Assembly (NCBI RefSeq): GCF_030219325.1
Contig: NZ_CP126625.1
Coordinates: forward strand, 856,857-920,856
Direction: 5' to 3'
DNA from: Geothrix sp.
GTDB taxonomy: Bacteria; Acidobacteriota; Holophagae; Holophagales; Holophagaceae
Length of the DNA: 64,000 bases
Below, in pieces: positions 49,483 through 60,000 of the stretch. A model generated the notes under the pieces. It searched no databases and was not told the origin of the DNA. It was given only the letters and a program-made list of their open reading frames with translations. Every line of letters begins with the position of its first letter. The stretch's first letter is position 1. The position numbers and the translations under genes were made by a program.

Positions 49483-51576
49483 ATGCGCACCGCTTCTGCT
49501 TTGGCCGCCCTCATGACGCTACCCGCCCTGGCCGCGGACCCGGCCCCCGCCACGAACCCCTTCTTCGCGGAATGGAAGACCCCCTTCGGCGTCCCGCCCT
49601 TCGCCGAGATCCGGGAGGAGCACTACCTGCCCGCCTTCCGCGAAGGCATCGCCCGGCACAAGGCCGAGGTGGCCGCCATCGCCGAGGCCCCGGGGGCCCC
49701 GACCTTCGAGAACACCATCCTGGCCCTGGAACTTGCCGGCCAGTTCACGGACCGGGTGGGATCGGTGTTCTTCAACCTCACGGGGGCCGAGACGAACCCG
49801 AAGCTCCAGGCGGTGAACCGCGAGGTGATGCCTCTGATGTCCGCCCACCGGGACGACGTGCAGCTGAACCCGAAGCTCTTCCATCGCGTGAAGGCGGTCT
49901 GGGATGCGCGGGCCACCCTGAAGCTCGCGCCGGATCAGGCCCGGCTGCTGGAGCGCACCTACAAGGGCTTCGTCCGGGCCGGAGCGGCCCTGACGCCCGA
50001 CCAGCAGGTCCGGATGCGCGCCATCAACACCGAGCAGTCCAAGCTGGGCGTGGAGTTCGGCGACCGCCTGCTCAAGGCCACCAAGGCCTTCCAGATGGTG
50101 GTCTCGAGTCCCGCGGACCTCGCGGGCCTGCCCGAGGGCACCTGCGCCGCCGCGGCCGCCGCGGCCAAGAAGGCTGGGCAGGAGGGCAAGTGGCTCTTCA
50201 CGCTGGACGGCCCCAGCATCTGGCCCTTCCTGGAATACGCGCAGAACCGCGAGCTGCGGAAGCGCATCCTCACGGGCTACCTGGAGCGCTGCAACCAGGG
50301 CGGCGACACCGACACCAATGCCATCGTGGCCCAGGTGGCGGCCCTGCGGGTGGAGAAGGCCCAGCTGCTGGGCTACAGGACCTGGGCTGACTACGTGCTC
50401 GAAGAGAACATGGCCAAGGATCCCAAGGGCGTCTACGGGCTGCTGGACCAGATCTGGAAGCCTGCCCTGGAGGTGGCCAAGAAGGAGCGCGCCGAGCTGC
50501 AGGCCATGATGGTCAAGGACCTGCCGGGCCAGAAGCTGGAACCCTGGGACTGGCGCTATTACGCCGAAAAGGTGAAGCAGGCCAAGTACGACTTCGACGA
50601 GGAATCGGTGAAGCCCTACTTCGCCATCGACGCCGTGCGCCAGGGCGCCTTCACCCTGGCCGGAAGGCTCTACGGCATCACCTTCACCGAGGTGAAGGGC
50701 CTGCCCGTCTACCAAAAGGACGTGCGCTGCTTCGAGGTGAAGGAGCAGGATGGCCGCCACCTGGGCCTCATCTATGTGGACTACCACCCCCGGCCCGGCA
50801 AGCGTGGTGGGGCCTGGATGAGCAACTACCGCTCGGCCTGGGTCAAGGACGGGCAGCAGGTGGATCCGGTGGTGGTGAACGTCTGCAACTTCACCGCGCC
50901 CGCCGGGGACCGGCCCGCGCTGCTGACCTCGGACGAGGTGCGCACGCTCTTCCACGAGTTTGGCCACGGCCTGCACGGCCTCTTCTACAAGGGGCGCTAC
51001 CGTGGCACCGCCGGCACGCCCCGGGACTTCGTGGAGCTGCCCAGCCAGGTCATGGAGAACTGGTCCATGGAGCCGGAGATGCTGAGGCTCTACGCGAAGC
51101 ACCACAAGACCGGTGAGGTGATCCCCGATGCCCTGGTGGCCAAGATGAAGAAGGCCGCCACCTTCGGCCAGGGCTTCGCCACCGTGGAGTACATGGCCGC
51201 CTCGCTGCTGGACATGGACTGGCACACGCTGACCACCATCAAGCCCCAGGACACCGCAGCCTTTGAAAAGGCCTCGCTGGCCAAGTGGGGGCTCATCGCC
51301 GAGATCCCGCCCCGCTACCGCAGTCCCTACTTCAACCACATCATGGGCGGCTACGCGGCGGGCTACTACAGCTACATCTGGAGCGCCGTGCTCGACAGCG
51401 ACGCCTTCCAGGCCTTCAAGGAGAAAGGCAACCTCTTCGACCCCGCCACGGCGGCGAAGTTCCGGGCCGAGGTGCTCTCCAGGGGCGGCACCGAGGATCC
51501 CGCGCTGCTCTACCAGCGCTTCCGCGGCCGCGATCCGAAGGTGGAGCCGCTGCTCGAGAAGCGCGGGCTGAAGTAG
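49483..51576 (+). CDS. exported M3-family peptidyl-dipeptidase (Dcp-like)
   Basis: 697 aa. A signal peptide (MRTASALAALMTLPALA) and an N-terminal helical neurolysin domain (NPFFAEWKTPFGVPPF as in Dcp) precede the metal site His491-Glu-Phe-Gly-His495, with the third ligand Glu in the following helix (FVELPSQVMENW). It cleaves dipeptides from peptide C-termini. The export signal places it in the periplasm. It precedes the M24 gene by 59 nt on the same strand. Confidence 0.94.
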   Translation: MRTASALAALMTLPALAADPAPATNPFFAEWKTPFGVPPFAEIREEHYLPAFREGIARHKAEVAAIAEAPGAPTFENTILALELAGQFTDRVGSVFFNLTGAETNPKLQAVNREVMPLMSAHRDDVQLNPKLFHRVKAVWDARATLKLAPDQARLLERTYKGFVRAGAALTPDQQVRMRAINTEQSKLGVEFGDRLLKATKAFQMVVSSPADLAGLPEGTCAAAAAAAKKAGQEGKWLFTLDGPSIWPFLEYAQNRELRKRILTGYLERCNQGGDTDTNAIVAQVAALRVEKAQLLGYRTWADYVLEENMAKDPKGVYGLLDQIWKPALEVAKKERAELQAMMVKDLPGQKLEPWDWRYYAEKVKQAKYDFDEESVKPYFAIDAVRQGAFTLAGRLYGITFTEVKGLPVYQKDVRCFEVKEQDGRHLGLIYVDYHPRPGKRGGAWMSNYRSAWVKDGQQVDPVVVNVCNFTAPAGDRPALLTSDEVRTLFHEFGHGLHGLFYKGRYRGTAGTPRDFVELPSQVMENWSMEPEMLRLYAKHHKTGEVIPDALVAKMKKAATFGQGFATVEYMAASLLDMDWHTLTTIKPQDTAAFEKASLAKWGLIAEIPPRYRSPYFNHIMGGYAAGYYSYIWSAVLDSDAFQAFKEKGNLFDPATAAKFRAEVLSRGGTEDPALLYQRFRGRDPKVEPLLEKRGLK

Positions 51577-51635
51577 CCGCCGCCGATCTATCCGGCAGGG
51601 CCTTGTGGCAAAGTGGTTCCACCCCAGGAGCCCCC

Positions 51636-53064
51636 ATGCGCTGTGTCCTTGCCGTGCTCTGCCTCGCGCCGATTCTTGCGGCCCAGACGTCCGAGGCCCC
51701 GCAGGCCCACCATGGCGTCCGCCTGCCCGAGGCCTTCTTCGGGGGGAACCGGGCCCGGCTCCTGGCCAAGGCCAAGGCCATGGGGCCCGGCACGCTTGTC
51801 GTCGCGAAGTCCATGCCCACTCAGCCCAGCTCCGGCGGGGAGGACCGTCCCTACCGCCAGGACTCGGACTTCTACTACCTCACAGGCGTGGAGGAGGAAC
51901 GCGCAGTGGCCCTGCTGGATGGGGACAAGGGCACCTACACCCTGCTCGTCCAGGCGCGGGACCCGAAGCGCGAGGCCTACACCGGCCCGCGTCTCGGGGT
52001 GGAGGGGGCGAAGCGCAAGGGGGCCGATGAGGCCGTGGCCTTCCCCGAGGCGGAGAAGACCCTCGATGCCGCCCTCAAGCAGGCCAAGCGCATCGTGCTC
52101 ATCGACAGCTACGACGAGCCCTTCCGGGTGAAGGTCCTCGATGCGGCCTATCCCAAGGGCTATACGGGCTGGATGGGCGCCTACGAGAAGAGCCTGGTGG
52201 ACGGCCGGCCCATCGTCGCGGAGATGCGGGTCATCAAGCAGCCCGCCGAGGTCGAGATGATCCAGCGCGCGGTGGACGCGAGCATCGAGGGCCATCTGGC
52301 CGCGCTGCGTGGCAGCGCGGGCTTCACCAACGAGGGGCAGGTGGCCGCCCGCCCTGGAGGGGACGGTGCGGGCCCTGGGGGCGCGTTTCCTGGCCTATGA
52401 ATCCATTGCGGGCGCGGGGAGCGATGGCTGCCTTCTGCACTACGCGAACAACGACCAGCCCATCCCGCCGGGGTCGCTCATCCTCATGGATGCCAGCGGC
52501 GAGGTGGGCTACTACACCTCCGACATCACCCGCACCTGGCCCGCCAACGGCCGCTTCAGCCCTGAGCAGCGGGCGCTCTACGACCTGGTGCTCAGGGCCC
52601 AGGAGGCGGGCATCCAGGAGCTGCGGCCGGGCAACATCCACATCGCCAGCTTCATGAAGGCGGCCCGCATCATCAGTGATGGCCTCGTGGAGCTGGGCCT
52701 CATCAAGGGTGAGAAGGAAGAGGCCTTCAAGCGGGGTGACTGGGGCAAGTTCCTGCCCCACGGCGTGAGCCACTACCTGGGCCTGGACGTGCATGACGCG
52801 GGAAGCTACGGCGCGCCGCATCCCTTCCACAAGCACGGCGGCAGTCGGCCCCTGGAGGCGGGCATGGTGCTCACCATGGAGCCCGGCATCTACATCCCCC
52901 GGGGCATGGAGGGCGTGGAGGCGAAGTGGCAGGGCATCGGCATCCGCATCGAGGACGTGATCCTGGTGACGCCGGAGGGACCGCGCAACCTCAGCGCCCG
53001 CCTGCCCCGCAAGGCGGAGGAGCTGGAGAGGATCGTCCGCGGCGGGGCCGGGGCCCGGCGGTAG
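51636..53064 (+). pseudogene. exported M24 aminopeptidase P-like gene interrupted by a +1 frameshift
   Basis: ATG 51636 starts a signal peptide (MRCVLAVLCLAPILAAQ) and an aminopeptidase P N-terminal domain (YRQDSDFYYLTGVEEERAVALL). The frame continues to about 52347 (SAGFTNEGQVAA) and then loses the family sequence. The +1 frame picks it up as ALEGTVRALGARFLAYESI and runs to 53064 with all metal ligands: Asp in LMDASG and SDITRTW, His in GVSHYLGLDVH, Glu in TMEPGIYIP and RIEDVIL. Removing one C from the CCGCCCGCC run (52344-52352) would rejoin the two. It is a sequencing error or a recent inactivation; without repair no catalytic product forms. Confidence 0.85.
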
Positions 53065-53073
53065 GCCGCCGGC

Positions 53074-53607
53074 TCAGAACCGCCAGGCGGCGCCCACGGT
53101 GAGCCCCGTCGCCGTGAGGTCCTTTTCGATGGGGCTCCAGAAGCCCTTGGCCTCCACGCCGAGGTGGGCTGAGACCTGATAGCCGATGCCGCCCGCCACG
53201 CCCAGGCGGGTGGCGGAGGTGGCTGAAGGGTTGGTGCCGGTGGCGCTCACGCGCCACTGCTGGCCGCCGATGCTGCCCACCAGATAGGGCCCCTTCTTGG
53301 CGTCTTCGCCGGGGAACCACAGCGCGTCGAGCATCAGGTCCACCGAGGTGACGCTGGTCTTGGTACCGGCCAGGCCGAGGGTGTCACCCTTGGGAATCTG
53401 CTGGGCGCCGATGGTGGGCCGGAACACGAAGGCATCGCTGACGGGGATCTCCACGAACACGGAGAGCCCCAGGCCCATCTGGCCGTTGGTGAGGTTCCGC
53501 AGGTCGCTCATGGGCACCAGGGCGTGGGCGTTGAGGCCGATGGCGGCGTCCTGGGCGGCGAGGGGCAGGGCGGCCAGCAGCAGGAAGGGCAGGGGGCGGA
53601 GCTTCAT
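53074..53607 (-). CDS. outer-membrane beta-barrel protein, unknown
   Basis: 177 aa from ATG 53607. Signal peptide MKLRPLPFLLLAALPLAAQ. The mature part alternates strands (GLGLSVFVEIPVSDAFVFRPTIG; GPYLVGSIGGQQWRVSATG) and ends TVGAAWRF with terminal Phe, the outer-membrane barrel signature. Its start overlaps the end of the KdsC-like gene by 4 nt, so they are coupled, although a functional link is not obvious. Convergent with the M24 gene. Confidence 0.7.
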   Translation of the reverse strand: MKLRPLPFLLLAALPLAAQDAAIGLNAHALVPMSDLRNLTNGQMGLGLSVFVEIPVSDAFVFRPTIGAQQIPKGDTLGLAGTKTSVTSVDLMLDALWFPGEDAKKGPYLVGSIGGQQWRVSATGTNPSATSATRLGVAGGIGYQVSAHLGVEAKGFWSPIEKDLTATGLTVGAAWRF

Positions 53608-54179
53608 GGGCGGACCTCGTAAGTGGAAAGGATGGCGTTCCAGCGATTCTGCGCCTTGAGGATGCGCTCGGCCACGAGGCGCAGGACGCCCCGTCCGCCT
53701 TCGACGGGCGTCACCCAGTGGCAGGCGGCCCGCACCTCGGCCACGGCATCCGCAGGACAGCAGGCCAGGCCCACGCGCCGCAGCAGAGGCAGGTCGGGCA
53801 GGTCGTCGCCCAGGTGGGCGATCTGATCCAGGGCCAGGCCGTACTTGGCGCAGAGCTGGTCCAGCACGGGCCCCTTGTCCAGGTGGCCCGCGAAACAGTC
53901 CTCCACGCCCAGGTCCCGGGCGCGGTTCACGGTCGCATCGGAGGCCAGTCCCGAGATGAAGGCCACGGGGATGCCGGAGCGCTGCAGCCACTTGATGGCC
54001 GCGCCGTCGCGCACGTGGAAGGCCTTGGTGTGGCCGGGCTCCTTCCCGTAGAGGAGGGCGCCGGTGGTGAGCACACCGTCGATGTCGGTGCAGAGCAGGC
54101 GGATCTTGGCGGCGCGCAGGTCCAGGTCGTCCACGGCATCTCCCGACAGCCAGCCTAGCAAATCCGCAGGGTCGGGCAT
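53604..54179 (-). CDS. KdsC-like HAD phosphatase (KDO 8-phosphate phosphatase family)
   Basis: 191 aa from ATG 54179 (GAGGG upstream); an upstream in-frame ATG 54191 is also possible. The HAD nucleophile motif is LLCTDIDGVLTTGALLYG, with FISGLASDAT and IAHLGDDLPDLPLLRRVG as the other motifs. This is the short tetrameric KdsC type that removes phosphate from KDO 8-phosphate in lipopolysaccharide synthesis; related phosphatases act on other sugar phosphates. No kdsA, kdsB or kdsD is in the window. Coupled to the downstream beta-barrel gene. Confidence 0.85.
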   Translation of the reverse strand: MPDPADLLGWLSGDAVDDLDLRAAKIRLLCTDIDGVLTTGALLYGKEPGHTKAFHVRDGAAIKWLQRSGIPVAFISGLASDATVNRARDLGVEDCFAGHLDKGPVLDQLCAKYGLALDQIAHLGDDLPDLPLLRRVGLACCPADAVAEVRAACHWVTPVEGGRGVLRLVAERILKAQNRWNAILSTYEVRP

Positions 54180-54283
54180 GACCCTCGTCACGATTCAGGC
54201 CAAAATCGGCACTGGAGTGGAACCTTCGGTTGCTGAATGATCCGATGGGTATACAGTTTTTATGGAGACTGCGCGTTTTGGGC

Positions 54284-54314
54284 TTGACAAAGATCAAAAC
54301 CAAATGAATATAGT
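54284..54314 (+). promoter_or_regulatory. candidate promoter of the ArsR-led efflux operon
   Basis: TTGACA (54284-54289) is followed by AATATA at 54307 (17-bp spacer) or TATAGT at 54309 (19 bp). GGAG (54320) then precedes the GTG start at 54332. The AT-rich stretch 54249-54312 is unlike surrounding DNA and probably includes an ArsR operator, but no clear palindrome was resolved. Confidence 0.5.
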
Positions 54315-54331
54315 CGCATGGAGTTGATTTC

Positions 54332-54661
54332 GTGAACCACCAGCTCAGCAATCCCATGATCGACGAGGTGAGCGGCCTCTTCAGCGCCCTGGGGGATGCC
54401 TCCCGCCTGAAGATCCTGCGCTCGCTCCTGGATTCCAAGGGCCCCCTCAGCCAGGGGGCGGTCGCGGAGGCTTCCGGCCTCTCCCAGGCCAATGCCTCGA
54501 AGCACCTGGCCTGCCTGGTGCGCGTGGGTCTGGTGAGCCGCGAGCCCGAAGGCAACGCGGTGTTTTTCGCCCCAGTCATGCCGCTGGTGGGCGAGCTCTG
54601 CGATCTGGTGTGCGGCCATGTCAGCGACCGGGCCCGCGTGACCTACAAGGCTCTGAAGTGA
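54332..54661 (+). CDS. ArsR/SmtB-family regulator
   Basis: 109 aa with GTG start 54332 preceded by GGAG. A winged helix is evident (LFSALGDASRLKILRSLL; LSQANASKHLACLVRVGLVSRE). Cysteines at 61 (in the recognition-helix segment KHLACL), 90 and 94 (ELCDLVCGH) could ligate a metal or form a thiol/persulfide switch, as known for CmtR-like and BigR-like members. Its operon holds a pump and sulfur-related small proteins, so sensing of a metal or reactive sulfur species is plausible. Ligand not proven. Confidence 0.88.
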   Translation: MNHQLSNPMIDEVSGLFSALGDASRLKILRSLLDSKGPLSQGAVAEASGLSQANASKHLACLVRVGLVSREPEGNAVFFAPVMPLVGELCDLVCGHVSDRARVTYKALK

Positions 54662-54700
54662 AGGGGCGAGAGCCCTTTTTTTGGTCCGGAGTATTCCTTT

Positions 54701-56020
54701 ATGAGTATTAAAACCATGCAATGCCTGACCTTGTGGCTGGTGGCCGGCGCCGCCGCCCTGGCGCAGGAACCCTTCACGGTGGCCACGGCCATCCGCAAGG
54801 CCTGGCGCGACCAGTCCGGGCTGAAGGCCGGCCGGGCCATGGCCGAGGGCAAGCGGGAGGAGGCCGCGGGCTTCGATGCGCTGAAGCTGCCCACGCTGAC
54901 CCTGCAGGCTCAGGGCGTGCGCACGGACGAGCCCATGCAGGCCTTCGGCATGAAGCTCAACCAGAGCCGCATCGCGGCCCTGGACTTCAATCCTTCCAGC
55001 CTGAACAGGCCCGACGCGATCATGGGCTTCGGCGGCTCGGCGGTGGTGCAGCAGCCGCTCTATGCCGGCGGCCGCATCTCCGCGGCCAGGTGGGCCGGCG
55101 AATACACGGCCCAGGCCGAATCCGCCAGCCAGACGCGCCGCGAGCAGGAGACGGCGATGGCCATCGTGGAGGCCTACTTCGGCGCCCAGGTGGCCGAGCA
55201 GGCCCTGCTCTGGGTAGAGGACACCCGCACCTGGATCCTGGGCCTGGAGGCCTTCGCGGGGGCTCGCGTCCAGCAGGGGCTCATGCTCGAATCCGAGCTC
55301 CAGCGCCTGAAGGCGGTCCACGCCCAGGTCGAGGCCCAGAAGGCGGATGTGATACGCCAGGTGCGGGCCGCCCGCTCTGGCCTGGGCCTCCTCACCGGCA
55401 GCGCGCCGGTGGAAGCTCCCCTCGCGACGCCGCTGCAGGCGGAGGGTGCCGCGTTGAGTGCATCGACTCTGGTGCCCATCCGCGCGGACCTGCAAGCGGC
55501 CGAGCTGCAGGCGAAGGCGGCGGGTCAGGCCGCGAAGGCCGCTGCCGGCAGCCTGAAGCCCGAGGTCGGTCTCGAGCTGGGCGCGGGCACCCTGCGCCAG
55601 TCCTGGCACCAGGGCGGTACCTGGACCTGGGCCGCCGTGGGCGTGAAGTGGAAGGTGTTCTCCGGGCCGGACCGGGCCAGGTCCAACGCGGCCCAGGCCC
55701 AGGCTCGCGCCGCCGAGGACATGCGGACCTTCAAGCAGCAGCAGGCCGAGCATGAGGTACGCGTCGCCCGGGAAGCCCTGCGGGCCGCCGAGGCGAAGCA
55801 TGCCGCCGCCAGGGAGGCGCTGGCTGCGTCCGAGGAATCCAAGCGGCTGCGGGAGGCCCGCCACCGCGAAGGCCTGACGCCCCTCACGGACGTGCTGGAT
55901 GCAGAGGCCGCCCTGCAGGGCGCCCGCACCCTGCTGCTCCAGAGCCTCTATGACCTGCGCATCAGCCGCGCGGCCCTGGATCTGGCCACCGGCGCCCCCA
56001 TCGAAGGAGTGACCCTGTGA
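54701..56020 (+). CDS. TolC-family outer-membrane efflux protein
   Basis: 439 aa. Signal peptide (MQCLTLWLVAGAAALAQ; ATG 54701 or 54716). Long helical, alanine-rich pairs of outer-membrane efflux repeats (LPTLTLQAQGVRTDEP; QQPLYAGGRISAARWAGE; LTDVLDAEAALQGARTLLLQS) match TolC/CusC-type channels. GGAG lies about 10 nt upstream. Second gene of the ArsR-led operon; its stop overlaps the adaptor start by 4 nt. Confidence 0.9.
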   Translation: MSIKTMQCLTLWLVAGAAALAQEPFTVATAIRKAWRDQSGLKAGRAMAEGKREEAAGFDALKLPTLTLQAQGVRTDEPMQAFGMKLNQSRIAALDFNPSSLNRPDAIMGFGGSAVVQQPLYAGGRISAARWAGEYTAQAESASQTRREQETAMAIVEAYFGAQVAEQALLWVEDTRTWILGLEAFAGARVQQGLMLESELQRLKAVHAQVEAQKADVIRQVRAARSGLGLLTGSAPVEAPLATPLQAEGAALSASTLVPIRADLQAAELQAKAAGQAAKAAAGSLKPEVGLELGAGTLRQSWHQGGTWTWAAVGVKWKVFSGPDRARSNAAQAQARAAEDMRTFKQQQAEHEVRVAREALRAAEAKHAAAREALAASEESKRLREARHREGLTPLTDVLDAEAALQGARTLLLQSLYDLRISRAALDLATGAPIEGVTL

Positions 56021-57042
56021 AGCTTCACCTGTCCCTGGCCCTTGCGGGCCTCATGCTCGGAACGCTGGCCTGTGGCCACAAGGAGGCCTCCCCCGAGGGG
56101 AAGGCCCTGCCGAAGGTGGCCGTGACCCTGGTGGCCAGTTCCCAGGCGGAGGGCGGCACCTGGGTGGCCGCGACGCTGCAGTCCACCCGCACCGCCACCA
56201 TGGCCACCCGCATGGCCGCCCAGGTCAAGCGGGTGCTGGTCCAGGAGGGCCAGCGCGTGGCCTCCGGCACCCTGCTCATGGCCCTCGGCGATGAGGATCT
56301 CCAGGCCCAGCTGAAGGCCGCCGAGACGGGGCTGGCCGCGGCGGAGGCCCACCAGCGCCGCATCCAGGCGCTCTTCGCTCAGAAGGCCGCCACCCCTTCC
56401 GAACTGGAGCAGTCCCAGGCCCAGCTCGCCCAGGCCCAGGCCGGGGTGTCCTCCCTGAAAGCCAACCTCGCCTACACCCAGATCCGCGCACCGTTCTCGG
56501 GCGTCGTGCAGTCCCGCAAGGTGAACGAAGGCGACTTCGTGGGCCCCGGCATGCCCCTGCTGGAGCTGGTGGGTGAAGGCGAGCAGGAGCTCGTGGCCAC
56601 GCTGTCCGATTCTGAAGGCCGGGGCCTGAAGCAGGGCGCGAAGGTGCGCTTCGAGGCCGAGGGCGCCACGGGCGAGGCCCAGGTCACCGCGCTCGCCCCC
56701 GGTGGCGACGCCTTCAGCCACAAGGGCACGCTGCGGGCCCGGGTGCTCTCCCCCAGGGGCCTGCGCCAGGGGACCTTCGCGCGCATCCTCCTGCCGGGCG
56801 TCAAGGCCGAAGGGCTGATGTTATCGCGGAGCGCCCTGGTGACCCGGGGCGAGCTGACCGGCGTCTTCGTGGCGAAGGAGGGCCACGCGGAGCTGCGCTG
56901 GATCACCGTCGGCGATGGGGCCGGGGACAGCCTGCCCGTGCGCTCCGGCCTGAAGGCCGAGGACCGTGTCATCGACCGGCCCGGCAGCCTCCAGGATGGC
57001 CAGCCCATCGAGATCGCCGGCGGGGTGGACCGTGCCAAGTAG
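56017..57042 (+). CDS. RND periplasmic adaptor, lipoprotein
   Basis: 341 aa. The N-terminus MKLHLSLALAGLMLGTLAC ends in a lipobox (Leu-Gly-Thr-Leu-Ala-Cys), so the adaptor is probably lipid-anchored. Lipoyl halves MAAQVKRVLVQEGQRVASG and IRAPFSGVVQSRKVNEGDFVGPG flank a short helical hairpin, followed by barrel and proximal domains. It links the RND permease to the TolC-like channel. Overlaps both neighbours (4 nt and 11 nt). Confidence 0.92.
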   Translation: MKLHLSLALAGLMLGTLACGHKEASPEGKALPKVAVTLVASSQAEGGTWVAATLQSTRTATMATRMAAQVKRVLVQEGQRVASGTLLMALGDEDLQAQLKAAETGLAAAEAHQRRIQALFAQKAATPSELEQSQAQLAQAQAGVSSLKANLAYTQIRAPFSGVVQSRKVNEGDFVGPGMPLLELVGEGEQELVATLSDSEGRGLKQGAKVRFEAEGATGEAQVTALAPGGDAFSHKGTLRARVLSPRGLRQGTFARILLPGVKAEGLMLSRSALVTRGELTGVFVAKEGHAELRWITVGDGAGDSLPVRSGLKAEDRVIDRPGSLQDGQPIEIAGGVDRAK

Positions 57043-60000
57043 GGAGACGGGTGACCCGAAGCTCGGACTGGCGGGACGCCTCGCCAAGGGATTCCTCCGC
57101 AGCAAGCTCACGCCACTGCTGGTCTTCGCCTCGCTGTTGCTGGGCCTGCTCGCCGTGTGGCTCACGCCACGAGAGGAGGAACCCCAGATCGTCGTGCCCA
57201 TGGTGGACCTCTACGTGCCCTACCCGGGCGCCAGTCCCAGGGAGGTGGAAAGCCAGGTGGCCACGCCCCTGGAGAAGCGGCTGTGGGGCATCCCCGGCGT
57301 GGAGTACCTCTACAGCGTGAGCCGGCCCGGCATGGCGCTCATCACCGTGCGCTTCAAGGTGAACGAGCCCCAGGAACCCAGCCTCGTGAAGGTCCACCAG
57401 GAGCTGGCGGCCAACCCGCAGCTGCTGCCGCCCGGCGCCATGAAGCCCATCGTCAAACTGCAGACCATCGATGACGTGCCCTTCCTGGTGCTGACGCTCC
57501 ACGGCCAGGACCAGACCCCCGGCGGCCTCCGCCAGGTGGCCGAGGTGCTGGGTCGGGAACTGTCCACGGTGCCCAACACGGCCCAGGTGAAGGTGGTCGG
57601 CGGGGCTCGCCGCATGGTGCGCGTGGAGCCTGATCCCGACCGCCTGCGCTCACTGGGTTTCTCCCTGGCCGAGCTGCAGCCCGCCCTCCAGTCCGCGGAG
57701 GCCCAGCTGCCCGCCGGGGTGCTGGTGGATCGTGGCCGGCGCACCGAGGTGGAAGCCACAGGTTTCGTCCTGCAGGCCGCCGAGCTGAACCGCCTGGTGG
57801 TGGGCGTGCGCAACCAGAAGCCCATCTACCTGGGCGACGTGGCCCGCATCGTGGACGCGCCGGATCCGGAGCCGCCGATGGTCCTCTTCGCCGGGAGAGG
57901 CGCCCAGGGCTTCGAGCCCGCCGTGAGCGTCACGCTTGCCAAGCGTGCCGGCAGCAATGCCACGGCCCTGGCCGAGCAGGTGCTGGCCAAGGTGGAGGCG
58001 CTGCGCGGCGGCCTCCTCCCCCGCGACCTGAAGCTCACCGTCACCCGCAACTACGGCGAGACCGCCGGGGACAAGTCCAACGAGCTCATCGAGCACCTGA
58101 TGATCGCCACGCTCAGCGTCATCGCGCTGATCCTGCTGGCCATGGGCTGGCGCAGCGCCGTGGTGGTGGGCATCGCCGTGCCCGTGACCCTGGCCCTCAC
58201 CCTGCTCATCACCTACCTGTTCGGCTACACGCTGAACCGCGTCACGCTGTTTGCGCTGATCTTCTCCATCGGCATCCTGGTGGACGACGCCATCGTGGTG
58301 GTGGAGAACATCCACCGGCACATGCACCTGCCGGGCCAGCGCAAGAGCTTTGCCCGCATGGTGGTGGAGGCTGTGGACGAGGTGGGCAACCCCACCATCC
58401 TGGCCACCTTCGCGGTCATCGCCGCCATCCTGCCCATGGCCTTCGTGCGCGGCCTCATGGGCCCCTACATGCGGCCCATCCCCGTGGGTGCCAGCCTGGC
58501 CATGCTGTTCAGCCTCATCATCGCCTTCGTCATCAGCCCCTGGGCCAGCCTCATCGTGTTCCGAAAAGAGGCCAACCTGCCGACGACGGATCCCTCCGGC
58601 CTGCACCCGGCCACGCCCGACACGGCGGCGCCCGAGCCCGTCCACGACTGGCCCCACAAGAATCCCGAAGTGGCGCCGGACAGCCGCATGACGGCCCTCT
58701 ACCGCAAGGTCATGCATGCGCTGCTCACGCGTCCGCCTGTGCGCTGGGCCTTCTTCGGCGGCGTGGTGGCCCTGCTCCTGGGGGCCATGTCCCTGGTGGG
58801 CTTCGGCGTGGTGAAGGTGAAGATGCTGCCCTTCGACAACAAGTCGGAGTTCATGGTGCAGCTGGACCTGCCGGCCGGAACGCCCAGGGAGGATGCCCTC
58901 GCCGTGGGCCAGGACATCGCCCGCCGCCTGTTGAAGGAACCCACGGTCAAGGATGTGCAGGTCTATGCGGGCGAAGCCGCGCCCTACACGTTCGTCGGCA
59001 TGGTGCGCCACAGCTTCCTCCGCCAGGAGGCGGAGATGGTGGACCTCCAGGTGAACCTGGTGCCCAAGGAAAGCCGCAAGGAGCAGAGCCACGGGATCGT
59101 GGTGCGCCTGCGGCCTGAGCTGGAGAAGCTTTCGAAGCCTGCGGGTGCTCGAATGAAGCTGGTGGAAATTCCGCCGGGACCGCCCGTCATGGACACCATC
59201 GTGGCGGAGATCTACGGACCCAGCGAGGCCGAGCGCACGCGCCTTTCCCGCGAAGTCCTCACGGCCTTCAGGAGCGTCGAAGGCATCGTGGACGTGGATT
59301 CCACCCTCAACGCCACGAACCCCAAGCTCAACCTGGTGCTGGATCGCGAAAAGGCGGCGCTCCACGGCGTGGCGCCCGCCCATGTGATCCAGACGCTCGC
59401 CATGGCGGGGTACGGCTACCAGGCCGGTGCCTTCCACGTGCTGCGGGGCTCCAGCCAGGTGCCCGTGGTGGTCCAGCTGGCCCCCGGCAAGCGCCAGCAC
59501 CTGGACCAGCTCCTGCAGCTCACCGTGCCCGGGGCCCGCGGGATGATCCCCGTGCGCGAGCTGGTGACCGTGACGGAGGGCGTCGAGGATGCCGCCATCC
59601 ACCACAAGAACCTCATGCCCGTGGCCTACGTGTTCTCGGACCTGGCGGGCACCATCGAAAGCCCGGTCTACGCCCTGTCGGCCCTGAACAAGAAAATCGA
59701 TGCGCTCAAGGGAACGGCCGGTGGCGCCGTCCCCCGCCTGGGCCTGGCACATCCCGAGAACACCGAGTCCCTGTCGCTGAAGTGGGACGGCGAGTGGCAC
59801 ATCACCCTCGAAGTCTTCCGCGACCTGGGCATGGCCTTCGCGGCCGTGCTGGTGCTGATCTTCGTGCTGGTGGTGGGCTGGTTCGAAAGCTTCGAGATCC
59901 CCTGGGTGATCCTGGTGCCGGTGCCCCTGTCCCTGATCGGCATCATCCCTGCGCATGGCATCCTGGGCGCCTTCTTCACGGCCACGAGCATGATCGGCTT

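Noticed and set aside
52340-52360. Programmed +1 frameshift in the M24 gene
   Set aside because: No slippery sequence with a rare codon or stop and no known use of such shifts in this family; a plain indel is simpler.
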